The translations under genes were made by a program, and so were the position numbers. DNA of 64,000 nucleotides from Bog-756 sp963806455 (lineage in GTDB: Bacteria > Actinomycetota > Acidimicrobiia > Acidimicrobiales > RAAP-2): assembly GCA_963806455.1 (NCBI GenBank), contig CAWDXZ010000006.1, forward strand, positions 372,001 through 436,000, in the 5' to 3' direction. The notes beneath the pieces are model-generated. The model did no database searches, had not been told where the DNA came from, and worked only from the letters and a program-made list of their open reading frames with translations. Each line of letters starts with the position of its first letter. Within the stretch, counting starts at the first letter, position 1. Positions 9,410 through 17,036 of the stretch are shown here, one piece after another.

Positions 9410-10599
9410 ACCACCACCCCGTCACCACGGACGTTCCAGATGTCGACGACAGGCTGGGGAATGTCGATGTCGGCGTAGACAGCGTGGGGAGCGCCGATGA
9501 CGATGATGTCGGACCGGTCGATCACCTGCTCCAACGGGGACAGGTTGTCGTCCACGGTCACGAACGGGTCGGTGGTGAGGACGTCCTTGGCCCGGACCTT
9601 GAGCACCCGCTTCAGCTTGTAGGAGAGACTGGAGCGGTTGTCGTCCGACCCACCCTTGAACGCCATACCGAGTATCCCGACCGTCATGGTGCCGAGCTCG
9701 AAGCGCGCCGCCATCCGCGACACCAGGTACAGGGGCAGCCCCTCGTTGATCTGCATGCTGGCCTGGCCGAGCGCAAAGTTGTTGTTGTTGAACGCGGCGA
9801 GCTGCATCGTGTCCTTCAGCAGGCACGGCCCGGCCGCAAACCCGGGCCCGGGGAGGTCGGCCGCCCGGGGGTAGTCCTCGACCACGGCTTGCCGGATCCT
9901 CTCGTAGTCGAGCCCGTAGTCATTGGCCATCATGTACAGCTGGTTGGCGGCAGCGAACTTGATGTACCGGTACGAGTTGGTGAAGAGCTTGGCCAGCTCG
10001 GCTTCCTCGGGCTCCACGCGGACGATGGAGTCGGTCAGATGCCCGAAGAGGTCGGCCGCTCGCCGGTAAGCGGGCTCGGTGCGGGCCGCCACGATCTGGG
10101 GGAGGGACCGCAATTCCTCCATCGCCTTGCCCTCGGCGATCCGCTCCGGGCAGAAGGCGACATCGATGTTCTTGCCGAGCCGTTCGATCAACCGCTCGAC
10201 CATCCGGGTGACCCCCGGGAACACAGTGGACCGGAGGATCAGGACCTGTCCGTCCACCAGCTGGTCGCCGACCCCTTCGAGCGCGGTCACCACCGCTTGG
10301 GGATCGGGGTTCAGGTGCTCGTCGACCGGGGTGCCGACCACCACCACCAGGTACTCGCTCGACCCGACCGTGGACGGCTCCGATGAGGCGGTCAGGGTGT
10401 CGTCGGCCAGCGTGGCGGTGAGCACCTCGGGTGCCCCCGGCTCGAGATGGGGCATCTTGCCCGATCGGACCGCGTCGACCGCGGCCAGGTTGGTGTCGTA
10501 CAGGGTGACCCGCAGGCCGGAATCGGCCAGGGCCAGGCCGAGGGGCAGCCCGACATGGCCGCAGCCACCCAGGACCGTGACATCACTTTTCCACCCCAC
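9406..10599 (-). CDS. UDP/GDP-sugar 6-dehydrogenase family (nucleotide-sugar dehydrogenase)
   Basis: About 397 residues. TVLGGCGHVGLPLGLALA is the N-terminal NAD site, VVVVGTPVDE follows, AGPCLLKDT carries the catalytic Cys (G-P-C-L-x-K-D), and LGMAFKGGSDDNRSS is the C-terminal UDP-binding signature. The enzyme oxidises an NDP-hexose to a uronic acid using NAD, most like the WecC/UDP-ManNAc or UDP-Glc dehydrogenases. I prefer GTG 10599 over TTG 10617 because TAGCCT sits exactly 7 bases upstream and the extra six residues precede the Rossmann strand. First gene of a GT2-epimerase operon. Confidence 0.9.
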   Translation of the reverse strand: MGWKSDVTVLGGCGHVGLPLGLALADSGLRVTLYDTNLAAVDAVRSGKMPHLEPGAPEVLTATLADDTLTASSEPSTVGSSEYLVVVVGTPVDEHLNPDPQAVVTALEGVGDQLVDGQVLILRSTVFPGVTRMVERLIERLGKNIDVAFCPERIAEGKAMEELRSLPQIVAARTEPAYRRAADLFGHLTDSIVRVEPEEAELAKLFTNSYRYIKFAAANQLYMMANDYGLDYERIRQAVVEDYPRAADLPGPGFAAGPCLLKDTMQLAAFNNNNFALGQASMQINEGLPLYLVSRMAARFELGTMTVGILGMAFKGGSDDNRSSLSYKLKRVLKVRAKDVLTTDPFVTVDDNLSPLEQVIDRSDIIVIGAPHAVYADIDIPQPVVDIWNVRGDGVVV

Positions 10600-10606
10600 C
10601 GTGGAG

Positions 10607-10612
10607 AGGCTA
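10607..10612 (-). promoter_or_regulatory. Candidate promoter of the nucleotide-sugar dehydrogenase operon
   Basis: TAGCCT lies 7 bases before GTG 10599. A TTGTTG hexamer 18 bases farther upstream could be the -35. The arrangement predicts leaderless mRNA. Confidence 0.45.
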
Positions 10613-10721
10613 GCCAAGCCCGCAGCCCCCCAACAACACTCGGGCGGCCCGGTCGGCCCCCAGACCCGGCCCGTACCCGACCCGGCGCTCGGCCCTCTCC
10701 CCCGTCCGACCAGGCACCATC

Positions 10722-10757
10722 ACGCCACCGGTCATGCCACCGGTCACGCCACCGGCT
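10722..10757. repeat. 12-base tandem repeat (three copies) at the 3' end of the double-GT2 gene
   Basis: Three imperfect copies of a 12-base unit (GCCACCGGTCAC/T) run across the stop codon of the double-GT2 gene and into the intergenic space. No function is evident. Confidence 0.5.
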
Positions 10758-12582
10758 CCGCCGCGGGGGTCGCGGGGTCCTCGGCCGGGTCCGGCGGGGA
10801 GGGGACCATGGCCCGCATGGCCAAGAGCCAGGCCTCGTTCTCCCCGGGGGCCCGCAGCGGGCACCAGGGCTCGAACCGCCCCAGATTGGGGTTGTAGGCC
10901 GGATCGTCCTGCTGCAGTTGGTCCCACCATCGGGCCAGGAAGGCCTGGAAGTCGTGCGAGTAGCCCGACAGACCCCGGCTCACCGACTCGTAGTGGGTGA
11001 GTTGCGCGTGCGGGGTGTAGAGCAAGCGGTAGCCGGCCCGGCCCAGCTTCAGGCAGAAGTCGATGTCGTTGAAGGCCACCGGGTAGACCTCCCCGAAGCC
11101 GCCGACCTCCTCGAAGACGTCCCTCCGCACCAGCATGCAGGCGGCGGTCAAGGCGCTGTACCCGCGGACGAGCCGGTCCCAACTGAAGTAGCCGTGCCGT
11201 CCCGGGGGAAGGCCGTTGAACAGATGGGCGGCGATGCCCTGCATCCCGAGCACGACCCCGGCGTGCTGGACCTTCCCGTCGGGGTAGACGAGCCTGGCGC
11301 CCACCGCTCCGACCTCGGGCCGCTGCCCGAGCTCCACCAGGGCATGGAGCCAACCGTCCGAGGTGGCCTCGATGTCATTGTTCAGGAACAAGAGCAGGTC
11401 CGTCTGGCACGCCTCGACGGCCAGGTTGTTGATGGCCGCCCAGTTGAAGGCGCCCGGGTAGTCGAGCACACGCGTCCTGGGCTTGTCCTCGAGCTGACGA
11501 CGGAGCACCCGGGTCTCGGGCTCGGTGCTGCCGTTGTCGACCAGCACGATCTGGCTGATCTCGTAGCCGGGCGATCTCCGCAACGAGTCGAGGCATTCGA
11601 CGGTGAGCGCCGCCTGATCGCGGAAGGGGATGATCACCCCGACGGTGGGCGAGCCGTGGACCGCCCGGCGCAGGTGGTAGGCGCCGGGGAACGGACCGTC
11701 CGAGATCGAGCCGTCGATGCCCCTCCTGGCCACGGCGTCCGCGAGCGCCCGGCGGCTGGCGTCATGGGCCCAGGGCTTGGCCATCGGATCACCCGCCGCC
11801 GACCCGGGCACGACCCGCCAGTGGTAGAGGACCTTCGGGATATGCACGATCCGTCGGGCCTCCTCGGTGGCCCGCAACATCATGTCGTAGTCCTGGCTCC
11901 CGTCGAACCGGGAGCGGAAGGCTCCGATCTGGCTCAGGAGCCGGCGGCGGACCACCGTGACATGGCCCAGATAGGGAAAGGACAGGAGCAGGTCCGGATC
12001 CCAGTCGGGCTTGAAGTGGGGCTGCTGGCGGCGGCCGTCCCGGCCCAAACGGTCTTCGTCCGAATAGATCACGTCGACCTCGTCGCACCCCGAGATGGCG
12101 GCGGCGACCTCGGCCAGGGCGTCCGCCTCCAACGTGTCGTCCTGGTCGAGCAGGACCACGAACTCCCCGGCGGCCACGTCGACTGCTCTGTTGGTGGCCA
12201 CCGAAATTCCGCCGTTGTCGGCCGCGGCCAGGCACTTGACCCGGGGTTCGGCGGCGGCCAGCTCGCCCATCAGGGTGGTGAGGCCTCGGTCCTGTGAGCC
12301 GTCGTCGGACAGCCAGAGCTCCCAGCTCCCGTAGGACTGGCCCACCACCGAGCTGGTGCACTCACGGAGGTACCCGAGATCGGGCCGGTAGACGGGCACG
12401 ACGACACTGAGCAACGGCCCGGTGGTGGGGAGCGGCGGGTTCGACGCCGAGCCGCGGTGCTCGTCCCGGTACCGGTTCCACTGGTCGATCCATTCCCAGT
12501 AGGCCGGCGGTGACGATGCCGCATCGGGGCCCCAGGCGGGCTCGACGGTCTCCTGGTCGGCATCCGACCGGTCGGAGCTCAT
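10744..12582 (-). CDS. Tandem double GT2 glycosyltransferase
   Basis: 612 residues with two GT2 domains: PLLSVVVPVYRPD and FVVLLDQDDT (about residues 56-290), then PTVGVIIPFRD and LLLFLNNDIEA (about 313-560). HAGVVLGMQG and FNDIDFCLKL in the second domain match the O-antigen/rhamnan GT2 proteins. It is related in layout to the larger protein at 3904-7503 and likely adds alternating sugars to the same surface polysaccharide. I chose ATG 12582, with GGGGG seven bases upstream. Longer reading upstream is Pro/Arg-rich and not homology-like. The ATG overlaps the TGA of a short candidate upstream ORF. Confidence 0.88.
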   Translation of the reverse strand: MSSDRSDADQETVEPAWGPDAASSPPAYWEWIDQWNRYRDEHRGSASNPPLPTTGPLLSVVVPVYRPDLGYLRECTSSVVGQSYGSWELWLSDDGSQDRGLTTLMGELAAAEPRVKCLAAADNGGISVATNRAVDVAAGEFVVLLDQDDTLEADALAEVAAAISGCDEVDVIYSDEDRLGRDGRRQQPHFKPDWDPDLLLSFPYLGHVTVVRRRLLSQIGAFRSRFDGSQDYDMMLRATEEARRIVHIPKVLYHWRVVPGSAAGDPMAKPWAHDASRRALADAVARRGIDGSISDGPFPGAYHLRRAVHGSPTVGVIIPFRDQAALTVECLDSLRRSPGYEISQIVLVDNGSTEPETRVLRRQLEDKPRTRVLDYPGAFNWAAINNLAVEACQTDLLLFLNNDIEATSDGWLHALVELGQRPEVGAVGARLVYPDGKVQHAGVVLGMQGIAAHLFNGLPPGRHGYFSWDRLVRGYSALTAACMLVRRDVFEEVGGFGEVYPVAFNDIDFCLKLGRAGYRLLYTPHAQLTHYESVSRGLSGYSHDFQAFLARWWDQLQQDDPAYNPNLGRFEPWCPLRAPGENEAWLLAMRAMVPSPPDPAEDPATPAAEPVA

Positions 12583-12647
12583 TTGGTACCCCCGAGGTTC
12601 ATGCGCTCGACCCGGCACCGGCAGTCGAGGTGGGATGAGCTCGGCAC
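12579..12647 (-). other. Candidate leaderless 22-codon upstream ORF with a Cys-Arg-Cys motif
   Basis: The ORF starts at GTG 12647, 10 bases after TACTCT, and its TGA overlaps the ATG of the double-GT2 gene (ATGA). The peptide contains HLDCRCRVERM. It loosely recalls actinobacterial Cys-containing leader peptides, including the HVDL-type leaders of sulfur genes, but the resemblance is short and I would not assign the class. Confidence 0.4.
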
Positions 12648-12657
12648 AGGCGGCTCG

Positions 12658-12667
12658 AGAGTACCAT
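12658..12667. promoter_or_regulatory. Symmetrical shared -10 element for divergent genes
   Basis: The decamer AGAGTACCAT reads TACCAT on the plus strand and TACTCT on the minus strand. Minus transcription would start near the GTG of the 22-codon ORF (10 bases away). Plus transcription would lead to a small GTG at 12678, then to the 12808 gene. Two other divergent regions in this window have the same geometry. Confidence 0.45.
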
Positions 12668-12807
12668 GGGCCGCCTCGTGACCATGGTCTTCCGGCGCGG
12701 TCGGTGACGCCGGTTCGGGCACGCGCCGGGGGGTCCGCGGGCTGGACACCCGGGTCGTGTCGTCGCCGCAGCCGGCCCGGCATCGCCCGAGATGAGGAGA
12801 GTCGCAC

Positions 12808-13317
12808 GTGGGAGAGCAGGCACTGGACCCCAAGGACCTTCTCGATCGGCTGAGGGGCGAGCACCAGGTCCTGCAATGGACGCCCGTCCCACCCGACGAG
12901 ATGCGTCCACCGACCGGCCCGGGCAGGCCCGACCGTAGCTCGCTCGAGTACCTCCATCGCCACTGGGCGCTCCCCGAGGAGTACGACCCGTCCGCGGGCG
13001 GCCGGGGGCTGCGCGCCCGACTGGTGGCGCTCTTCGGGCGCCTGACCTTCAGGGTCCTGCGGACCTACCTCCAGGACGAACGCCTGCTCCTGTCGCACGT
13101 GGTGCGGACGAACGAGGCGCTGGCCCAGCGTTGTGAGGAGCTCTCGGTGCGCCTCGACCAGCTGAGCAAGGACATGATCGACCGCCAGGTGGCCGAGGCG
13201 GAGAACCAGACCCGGCTGGCCCTGTGGCTCCATCTCGCCCCGCCGGCGGCGGCAACCGGACCCGGGCCGCGCCCGTCGACGGCACGCACCGAAGGGGATG
13301 CTCGCTCCTCGCGATGA
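12808..13317 (+). CDS. Conserved hypothetical protein next to glycosyltransferases
   Basis: 169 residues, not a family I recognise. It has a charged, Pro-rich N-terminal half, an amphipathic stretch GLRARLVALFGRLTFRVLR (about 73-91) that could lie on a membrane, then a predicted helical segment of Glu/Arg/Leu heptads (about 96-135), and a disordered Pro/Ala/Thr tail. GAGGAGA lies about nine bases before GTG 12808. It is transcribed away from the double GT2 and directly upstream of a GT4-like gene with a 42-base gap, so a role in the polysaccharide locus is likely but unproven. Confidence 0.75.
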   Translation: MGEQALDPKDLLDRLRGEHQVLQWTPVPPDEMRPPTGPGRPDRSSLEYLHRHWALPEEYDPSAGGRGLRARLVALFGRLTFRVLRTYLQDERLLLSHVVRTNEALAQRCEELSVRLDQLSKDMIDRQVAEAENQTRLALWLHLAPPAAATGPGPRPSTARTEGDARSSR

Positions 13318-13359
13318 GCCGGCGCCGCAGCACTCTCACCGGAGACGGAGTCCCCACCC

Positions 13360-14472
13360 GTGGGCCCACCTACGGGCTCTGACCGCCGGCCGCCAGTGGT
13401 CGTCCTGCTCACGGGCTCCTGGGAGTCGTCGTCCGAGGCCGGCTGGGTCATGCGCCAGGTGGCCGGAGCAGTGGCCTCGGCGGCCGAGGTGCACGTCATC
13501 ACGCCGGAGACGTCAGGGGGGACTCTCCGGGAGGCCCCCGGAGTGACCACCGACAGCGTGTTCACCGTCCATCGGGTGAGCGCTCGGTGGGCGGGCGCGG
13601 CCGAGGTCATCACCGGCCTTGACCCCGAGCTGGCGCTGATCGCCGGTCGCCCGAGCTCTGACCCGGCCGGGGCCCTCGGGGTCCTCGACGCCCTCGGGGC
13701 GCTCGACCGATCCGGCCACGACCTCCCCTGCGCCGCGCTGGCTCTGGTCGACGGCCTCGACCCCTCCCCTCCCCCCGCCGCGCTCCTCGATCGGGCGCAG
13801 GCGGTGCTGGCCGTGACCGAGAGCGAGCGAGCCTCGATGGTCGGCCGCTGGCGACAGGGACGGACGGTCCGTCGGGTCGGCGCCCCGCTGTCCGCCAATC
13901 CCAGTGCCCTCACCGAGCCGAACACCTGGGTCGGCACCAACGACTACGTACTGGTGGTGACCGGCGTCAGCACCGGTCAGCTCGACCAGGAGGCGGAGCT
14001 GGCCCGCATCCTGCGGATGCGCTTCCCCGACACCCGGGTGGGCATCTGCCACAGCGATGCCTTCTGTGTCTGGCACCGGGGTCGACCGCACCAGGGATGG
14101 CCCATCCAACGGTCGAGCGACATGGCCCGCCTGATGGCCTGGGCCCGGATGACCGTCGACCTGCGCCCCGGGACGTACTTCGGGCGGCGCTGCGTCGAAT
14201 CGCTGCTCTTCGGCACGCCCATCGTGGTCCCCGGCGACAGTCGTGCCCGCGAGCATGCCGAGCGGGGCCGGGGTGGCCTGTGGTTCGAGAACCCGGCCGA
14301 GCTGGCCTGGTGCGTCGAGGCCATGCTCGATCCCGACACCCGGGCCTCGCTCAGCTCGCAGGGGCAGGCCTACGCCGAAGAGGAGTACGGCTCCACCGAC
14401 CGGTTCATCGAGCGGGTCCTGTCGGCCTGCGGACTCTCGGCTCCGGCGGCGGCGCCCCCGGTCAGGACCTAG
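13360..14472 (+). CDS. GT4-like glycosyltransferase
   Basis: 370 residues. The N-terminal half is a Rossmann-like domain (PPVVVLLTGSWESSSEAGWV with a V-H-V-I-T-P strand). The C-terminal half, about residues 210-350, has the GT-B donor-binding region LRPGTYFGRRCVESLLFGTPIVVP, where the E of C-V-E-S is the expected phosphate/ribose contact of GT4 enzymes. GGAG lies nine bases before GTG 13360. Its last 11 bases overlap the 3' end of ppx on the other strand. It probably adds a sugar in the preceding polysaccharide pathway. The acceptor is unknown. Confidence 0.75.
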   Translation: MGPPTGSDRRPPVVVLLTGSWESSSEAGWVMRQVAGAVASAAEVHVITPETSGGTLREAPGVTTDSVFTVHRVSARWAGAAEVITGLDPELALIAGRPSSDPAGALGVLDALGALDRSGHDLPCAALALVDGLDPSPPPAALLDRAQAVLAVTESERASMVGRWRQGRTVRRVGAPLSANPSALTEPNTWVGTNDYVLVVTGVSTGQLDQEAELARILRMRFPDTRVGICHSDAFCVWHRGRPHQGWPIQRSSDMARLMAWARMTVDLRPGTYFGRRCVESLLFGTPIVVPGDSRAREHAERGRGGLWFENPAELAWCVEAMLDPDTRASLSSQGQAYAEEEYGSTDRFIERVLSACGLSAPAAAPPVRT

Positions 14473-15394
14473 CCAAGAGTTCGGCCACCATGCCGTCGAG
14501 GATGTCGGCCTCGGACACCAGGCACCGGTCGAACCCGAACCGTCTCATGACCGCGGCCAGGATGAGGGCACCGGCCACGATCACGTCCTCGCGTCCCGAG
14601 ACCATCCCGACCCGGCCCAGTCGCGCCCGACGGTCCTCGGAGGCCAGGGTGCGGTACCAGTGCTCGGCCTCGTCGGACGACAGGACGGCGTGGTGAATCC
14701 GGTCACGTCGGTAGGTCGCGAGCCCCAGGTTGAGGGAGGCGAGGGTGCTCACCGTGCCGGCCAGGCCCACCAGCCGGCGAGTCTCTGCGAGTTCGGGATG
14801 GTCGGCGATGGCGCGGTCCAGCGTGGCGCCGACGGCCCCCTCGGCCGTCGCCAGCTCGTCGGCGGCGGGTGGGTCCGATGACAGGTACCGCTCGGTCGTC
14901 CGGACGCAGCCGATCTGCAGGGACACCACCGCCAATCCGGGGTCGGTCGGCCCGGACCCCCTGACCAGCTCGGTGGAACCACCCCCGATGTCGAGCACGA
15001 GAAAGGGGCCATCGTGGGGATCCAGCTCAGCGACGGCCCCGGCCAGGGACAGCCGTCCCTCCTCGGCCCCATCCAGGACCTCCGGCTCGAAGCCGCTGAT
15101 CCTGCCGGCCGGCTCGAGGAACTCCTCGCCGTTCGATGCGTCACGCACGGCCGAGGTGGCTACCAGCCGTCCCCGGCCCACCCCCAGCCCGTCCATCACC
15201 TGTCGGAACTCCGACAGCACCGAGGTGCAACGCTCGACGGCGTCGACCGAGAGCTTGCCGGTGGCGTCCACACCCTCACCGAGCCGGGTGATGCGCATGA
15301 GCCGCTCGACCGGCCGGCCGTCGACGTCGGACACCAGGAGACGAGTGGAATTGGTCCCGCAGTCGATGGCGGCGACAGGACCGGCCGGCTCCAT
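14462..15394 (-). CDS. ppx: Exopolyphosphatase / pppGpp phosphohydrolase (Ppx/GppA family)
   Basis: 310 residues, the short single-module actinobacterial form. AAIDCGTNSTRLLV is the N-terminal ATPase-fold phosphate loop, LVATSAVRDASN is the second motif, and FLVLDIGGGSTELV is the third. A catalytic Glu is expected near E-G-R-L-S. It hydrolyses polyphosphate or (p)ppGpp gamma-phosphate in the cytoplasm. Start ATG 15394 is preceded by AAGGA five bases upstream. It is last in the eno-ftsB-DUF501-ppx order, which is standard in actinobacteria. Gap to DUF501 is 68 bases. Confidence 0.93.
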   Translation of the reverse strand: MEPAGPVAAIDCGTNSTRLLVSDVDGRPVERLMRITRLGEGVDATGKLSVDAVERCTSVLSEFRQVMDGLGVGRGRLVATSAVRDASNGEEFLEPAGRISGFEPEVLDGAEEGRLSLAGAVAELDPHDGPFLVLDIGGGSTELVRGSGPTDPGLAVVSLQIGCVRTTERYLSSDPPAADELATAEGAVGATLDRAIADHPELAETRRLVGLAGTVSTLASLNLGLATYRRDRIHHAVLSSDEAEHWYRTLASEDRRARLGRVGMVSGREDVIVAGALILAAVMRRFGFDRCLVSEADILDGMVAELLARS

Positions 15395-15462
15395 GGGTTC
15401 CTTGCTACCACGGGCGCCGAGCAGCCCACCAGGTGGTGGCGACGAACGCCAGCGGCCAGGTG

Positions 15463-15966
15463 TCAGTCGCGCTCCGGACCGGCGGACGGCCTGAGCCCGA
15501 TGTGGTGCGCGGTCCATTCCCCGATCGGGTCGTCGGCTCCGGTGAGCCACCAGGCCAGGTGGGCGTGAAGGCACTTGACCCCCTGCCGCGTCCCGCCCAC
15601 ACCACCGGTCGGAACCGGCCCCCGGTGGTCGGGCCCGACGAGGGCGTCTCGGTCGCCGGCATAGCGGGCGTGGGCTTCCGCCACCTGCTCGGCCGGCACT
15701 TCCGCCTCGGCTCGGCGGACGCCTCCGGTCGACTCGAGCCGGCTCACCGCCTCCCGCAGGCCCGGGTCGACCAGCCAGTAGCGGGTCGGCATGGGAGTGC
15801 CGTCGAAGAGGAACGGGGCGTTCTCGATGACGGCGGGCGCGCCCTCGTCGGTCCGGACGACCACCAGGAACTCGCCGGCCGGTGGCCGGCCCAGGAGGCG
15901 GGACACCGCCTCCCGGTCGGGTGCGGAGGCGGGCGTCGGGTTCCCGGCCGCCGACCGCACGGTCAT
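15463..15966 (-). CDS. DUF501 family protein
   Basis: 167 residues, the conserved actinobacterial DUF501 protein that sits between ftsB and ppx. Recognisable pieces are REAVSRLLGRPP, PFLFDGTPMPTRYWLVDP, and the Cys/His-containing GVKCLHAHLAWWL near the C-terminus. No enzymatic motif is known. The family's function is undefined. ATG 15966 overlaps the TGA of ftsB (ATGA), so the two are translationally coupled, which ties it by context to division or septum proteins. Confidence 0.92.
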   Translation of the reverse strand: MTVRSAAGNPTPASAPDREAVSRLLGRPPAGEFLVVVRTDEGAPAVIENAPFLFDGTPMPTRYWLVDPGLREAVSRLESTGGVRRAEAEVPAEQVAEAHARYAGDRDALVGPDHRGPVPTGGVGGTRQGVKCLHAHLAWWLTGADDPIGEWTAHHIGLRPSAGPERD

Positions 15967-17036
15967 TTCCAGAATTCGAGCGAGTTGGCCACCCGGGACC
16001 AGAACGTGGTGGGAGCGGGCGGCCGGACCGAGCCGGTGGAGGGCGGGCCCGTGCTGCCGGCCTTCGAGGTGGCGCCACTTCCACCCGACGGCGCCGACGG
16101 ATTCGAGAGGTTCGGATCCGGCGACAGGTTCGGCGCGTTGGCCGGCGCCACCAACGGCTGGCTGCCGGGGTCGCCGTTGGTCGGTGAGCCCGGGGTGGTC
16201 GTGGCGGAACGCCCTCCGGGAGGGAGGACGTCATAGAGGGTCTGGCCCGGCGCCACCAGCTGGTAGTCGGCCCGGGCCAGACGCTGGATGTCGGCCTTGG
16301 AGTTCAACTGCTGTTGCTGCTCGGCGAGGGACCGGTTGGTGCGGCGCAGCTGGCTCAACTGGGCGGCGGCCGCCGAGAGCTGCCGGTGCTGCGAAAGCAG
16401 GCCGGCCAACGGAAAGCTGGAGGCCAGCACGACGACCGCGAACACGGCGGCGACGGCAACCGGGACGCGGTGCCGCCGGACCGCGGCCGACGGTCGGGGG
16501 CGACCCGCCTCCGACGTCGTTGCGGCCGCAGCCGTCGGAGGGACCTGGCGTCCGGGGCCCGACGTCCGGCGGCGCAGCACCCCGCGTCCCAGGAGCCCCG
16601 AGCGGCCCGTCGGCGACGTCGGCGACGTCGACGGCCTCGGGCCCTTCGGCCTGGGGAGCGATCCGGCCGGCTTGGCCGGCTTGGCCGGCTTGGCCGGCTT
16701 GGCCGGCTTGGCCGGCTTGGCCGCCTTGGTCGCCTTGGCCGGCTTGGTCGCCTTGGCCGGCTTGAACGAGGCCGCCGTCTTCACCAGCCTCGGGACCCGG
16801 GATGGCTTTGGCGCCCCGGACGACTTCGGAGTTGTGGACGACCGGATCACCTTCGGAGCTGGCGTCGACACCGCCACCCTCGGTCGGCGGGACGACGGGG
16901 CGGTCCTCGACGTCCGGGGTGTCGACCCCGAAACCGGTGCGCCGTCCCCTCCAGCCCGCCCCGAGGGCTTCGAGGACCGGGGGGGCCGGGAGGAGCGGCT
17001 CCGGGCCTTCGAGTGGGCATAGGGGCCCCGGCTCAC
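15963..17036 (-). CDS. ftsB: FtsB/DivIC-type septum formation initiator with Lys-Pro-Ala-rich N-terminal tail
   Basis: 357 residues, much longer than typical FtsB (about 100-200). Residues 1-225 are a disordered basic tail: SKARSRSSRPPRSSKPS, then consecutive A-K-P triplets near residues 90-125, then Ser/Pro/Thr-rich sequence. A single membrane helix follows (VAVAAVFAVVVLASS, about 200-225). A coiled coil (LSQLRRTNRSLAEQQQQL) and DYQLVAPGQTLYDVLPP match the septum-initiator domain. It would bridge FtsL/FtsQ in the divisome. GTG 17036 overlaps the enolase TGA (GTGA), and the C-terminus overlaps DUF501. Confidence 0.88.
   Translation of the reverse strand: MSRGPYAHSKARSRSSRPPRSSKPSGRAGGDGAPVSGSTPRTSRTAPSSRRPRVAVSTPAPKVIRSSTTPKSSGAPKPSRVPRLVKTAASFKPAKATKPAKATKAAKPAKPAKPAKPAKPAKPAGSLPRPKGPRPSTSPTSPTGRSGLLGRGVLRRRTSGPGRQVPPTAAAATTSEAGRPRPSAAVRRHRVPVAVAAVFAVVVLASSFPLAGLLSQHRQLSAAAAQLSQLRRTNRSLAEQQQQLNSKADIQRLARADYQLVAPGQTLYDVLPPGGRSATTTPGSPTNGDPGSQPLVAPANAPNLSPDPNLSNPSAPSGGSGATSKAGSTGPPSTGSVRPPAPTTFWSRVANSLEFWK
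16663..16764. repeat. 9-base tandem repeat encoding Ala-Lys-Pro units in ftsB
   Basis: Unit CTTGGCCGG (plus strand) repeats about ten times with a few variants (TTGGTCGCC). On the coding strand it gives A-K-P and A-K-A-T-K triplets. Such in-frame repeats expand or contract by slippage without frameshift. Confidence 0.85.

Noticed and set aside
14462..14472. Possible terminator or frameshift at the overlap of the GT4-like gene and ppx
   Set aside because: The 11-base tail-to-tail overlap is normal and both C-termini look intact.
16672..16764. Repeats in ftsB considered as a CRISPR-like array
   Set aside because: The unit is 9 bases, contiguous and in frame. There are no spacers and no cas genes.
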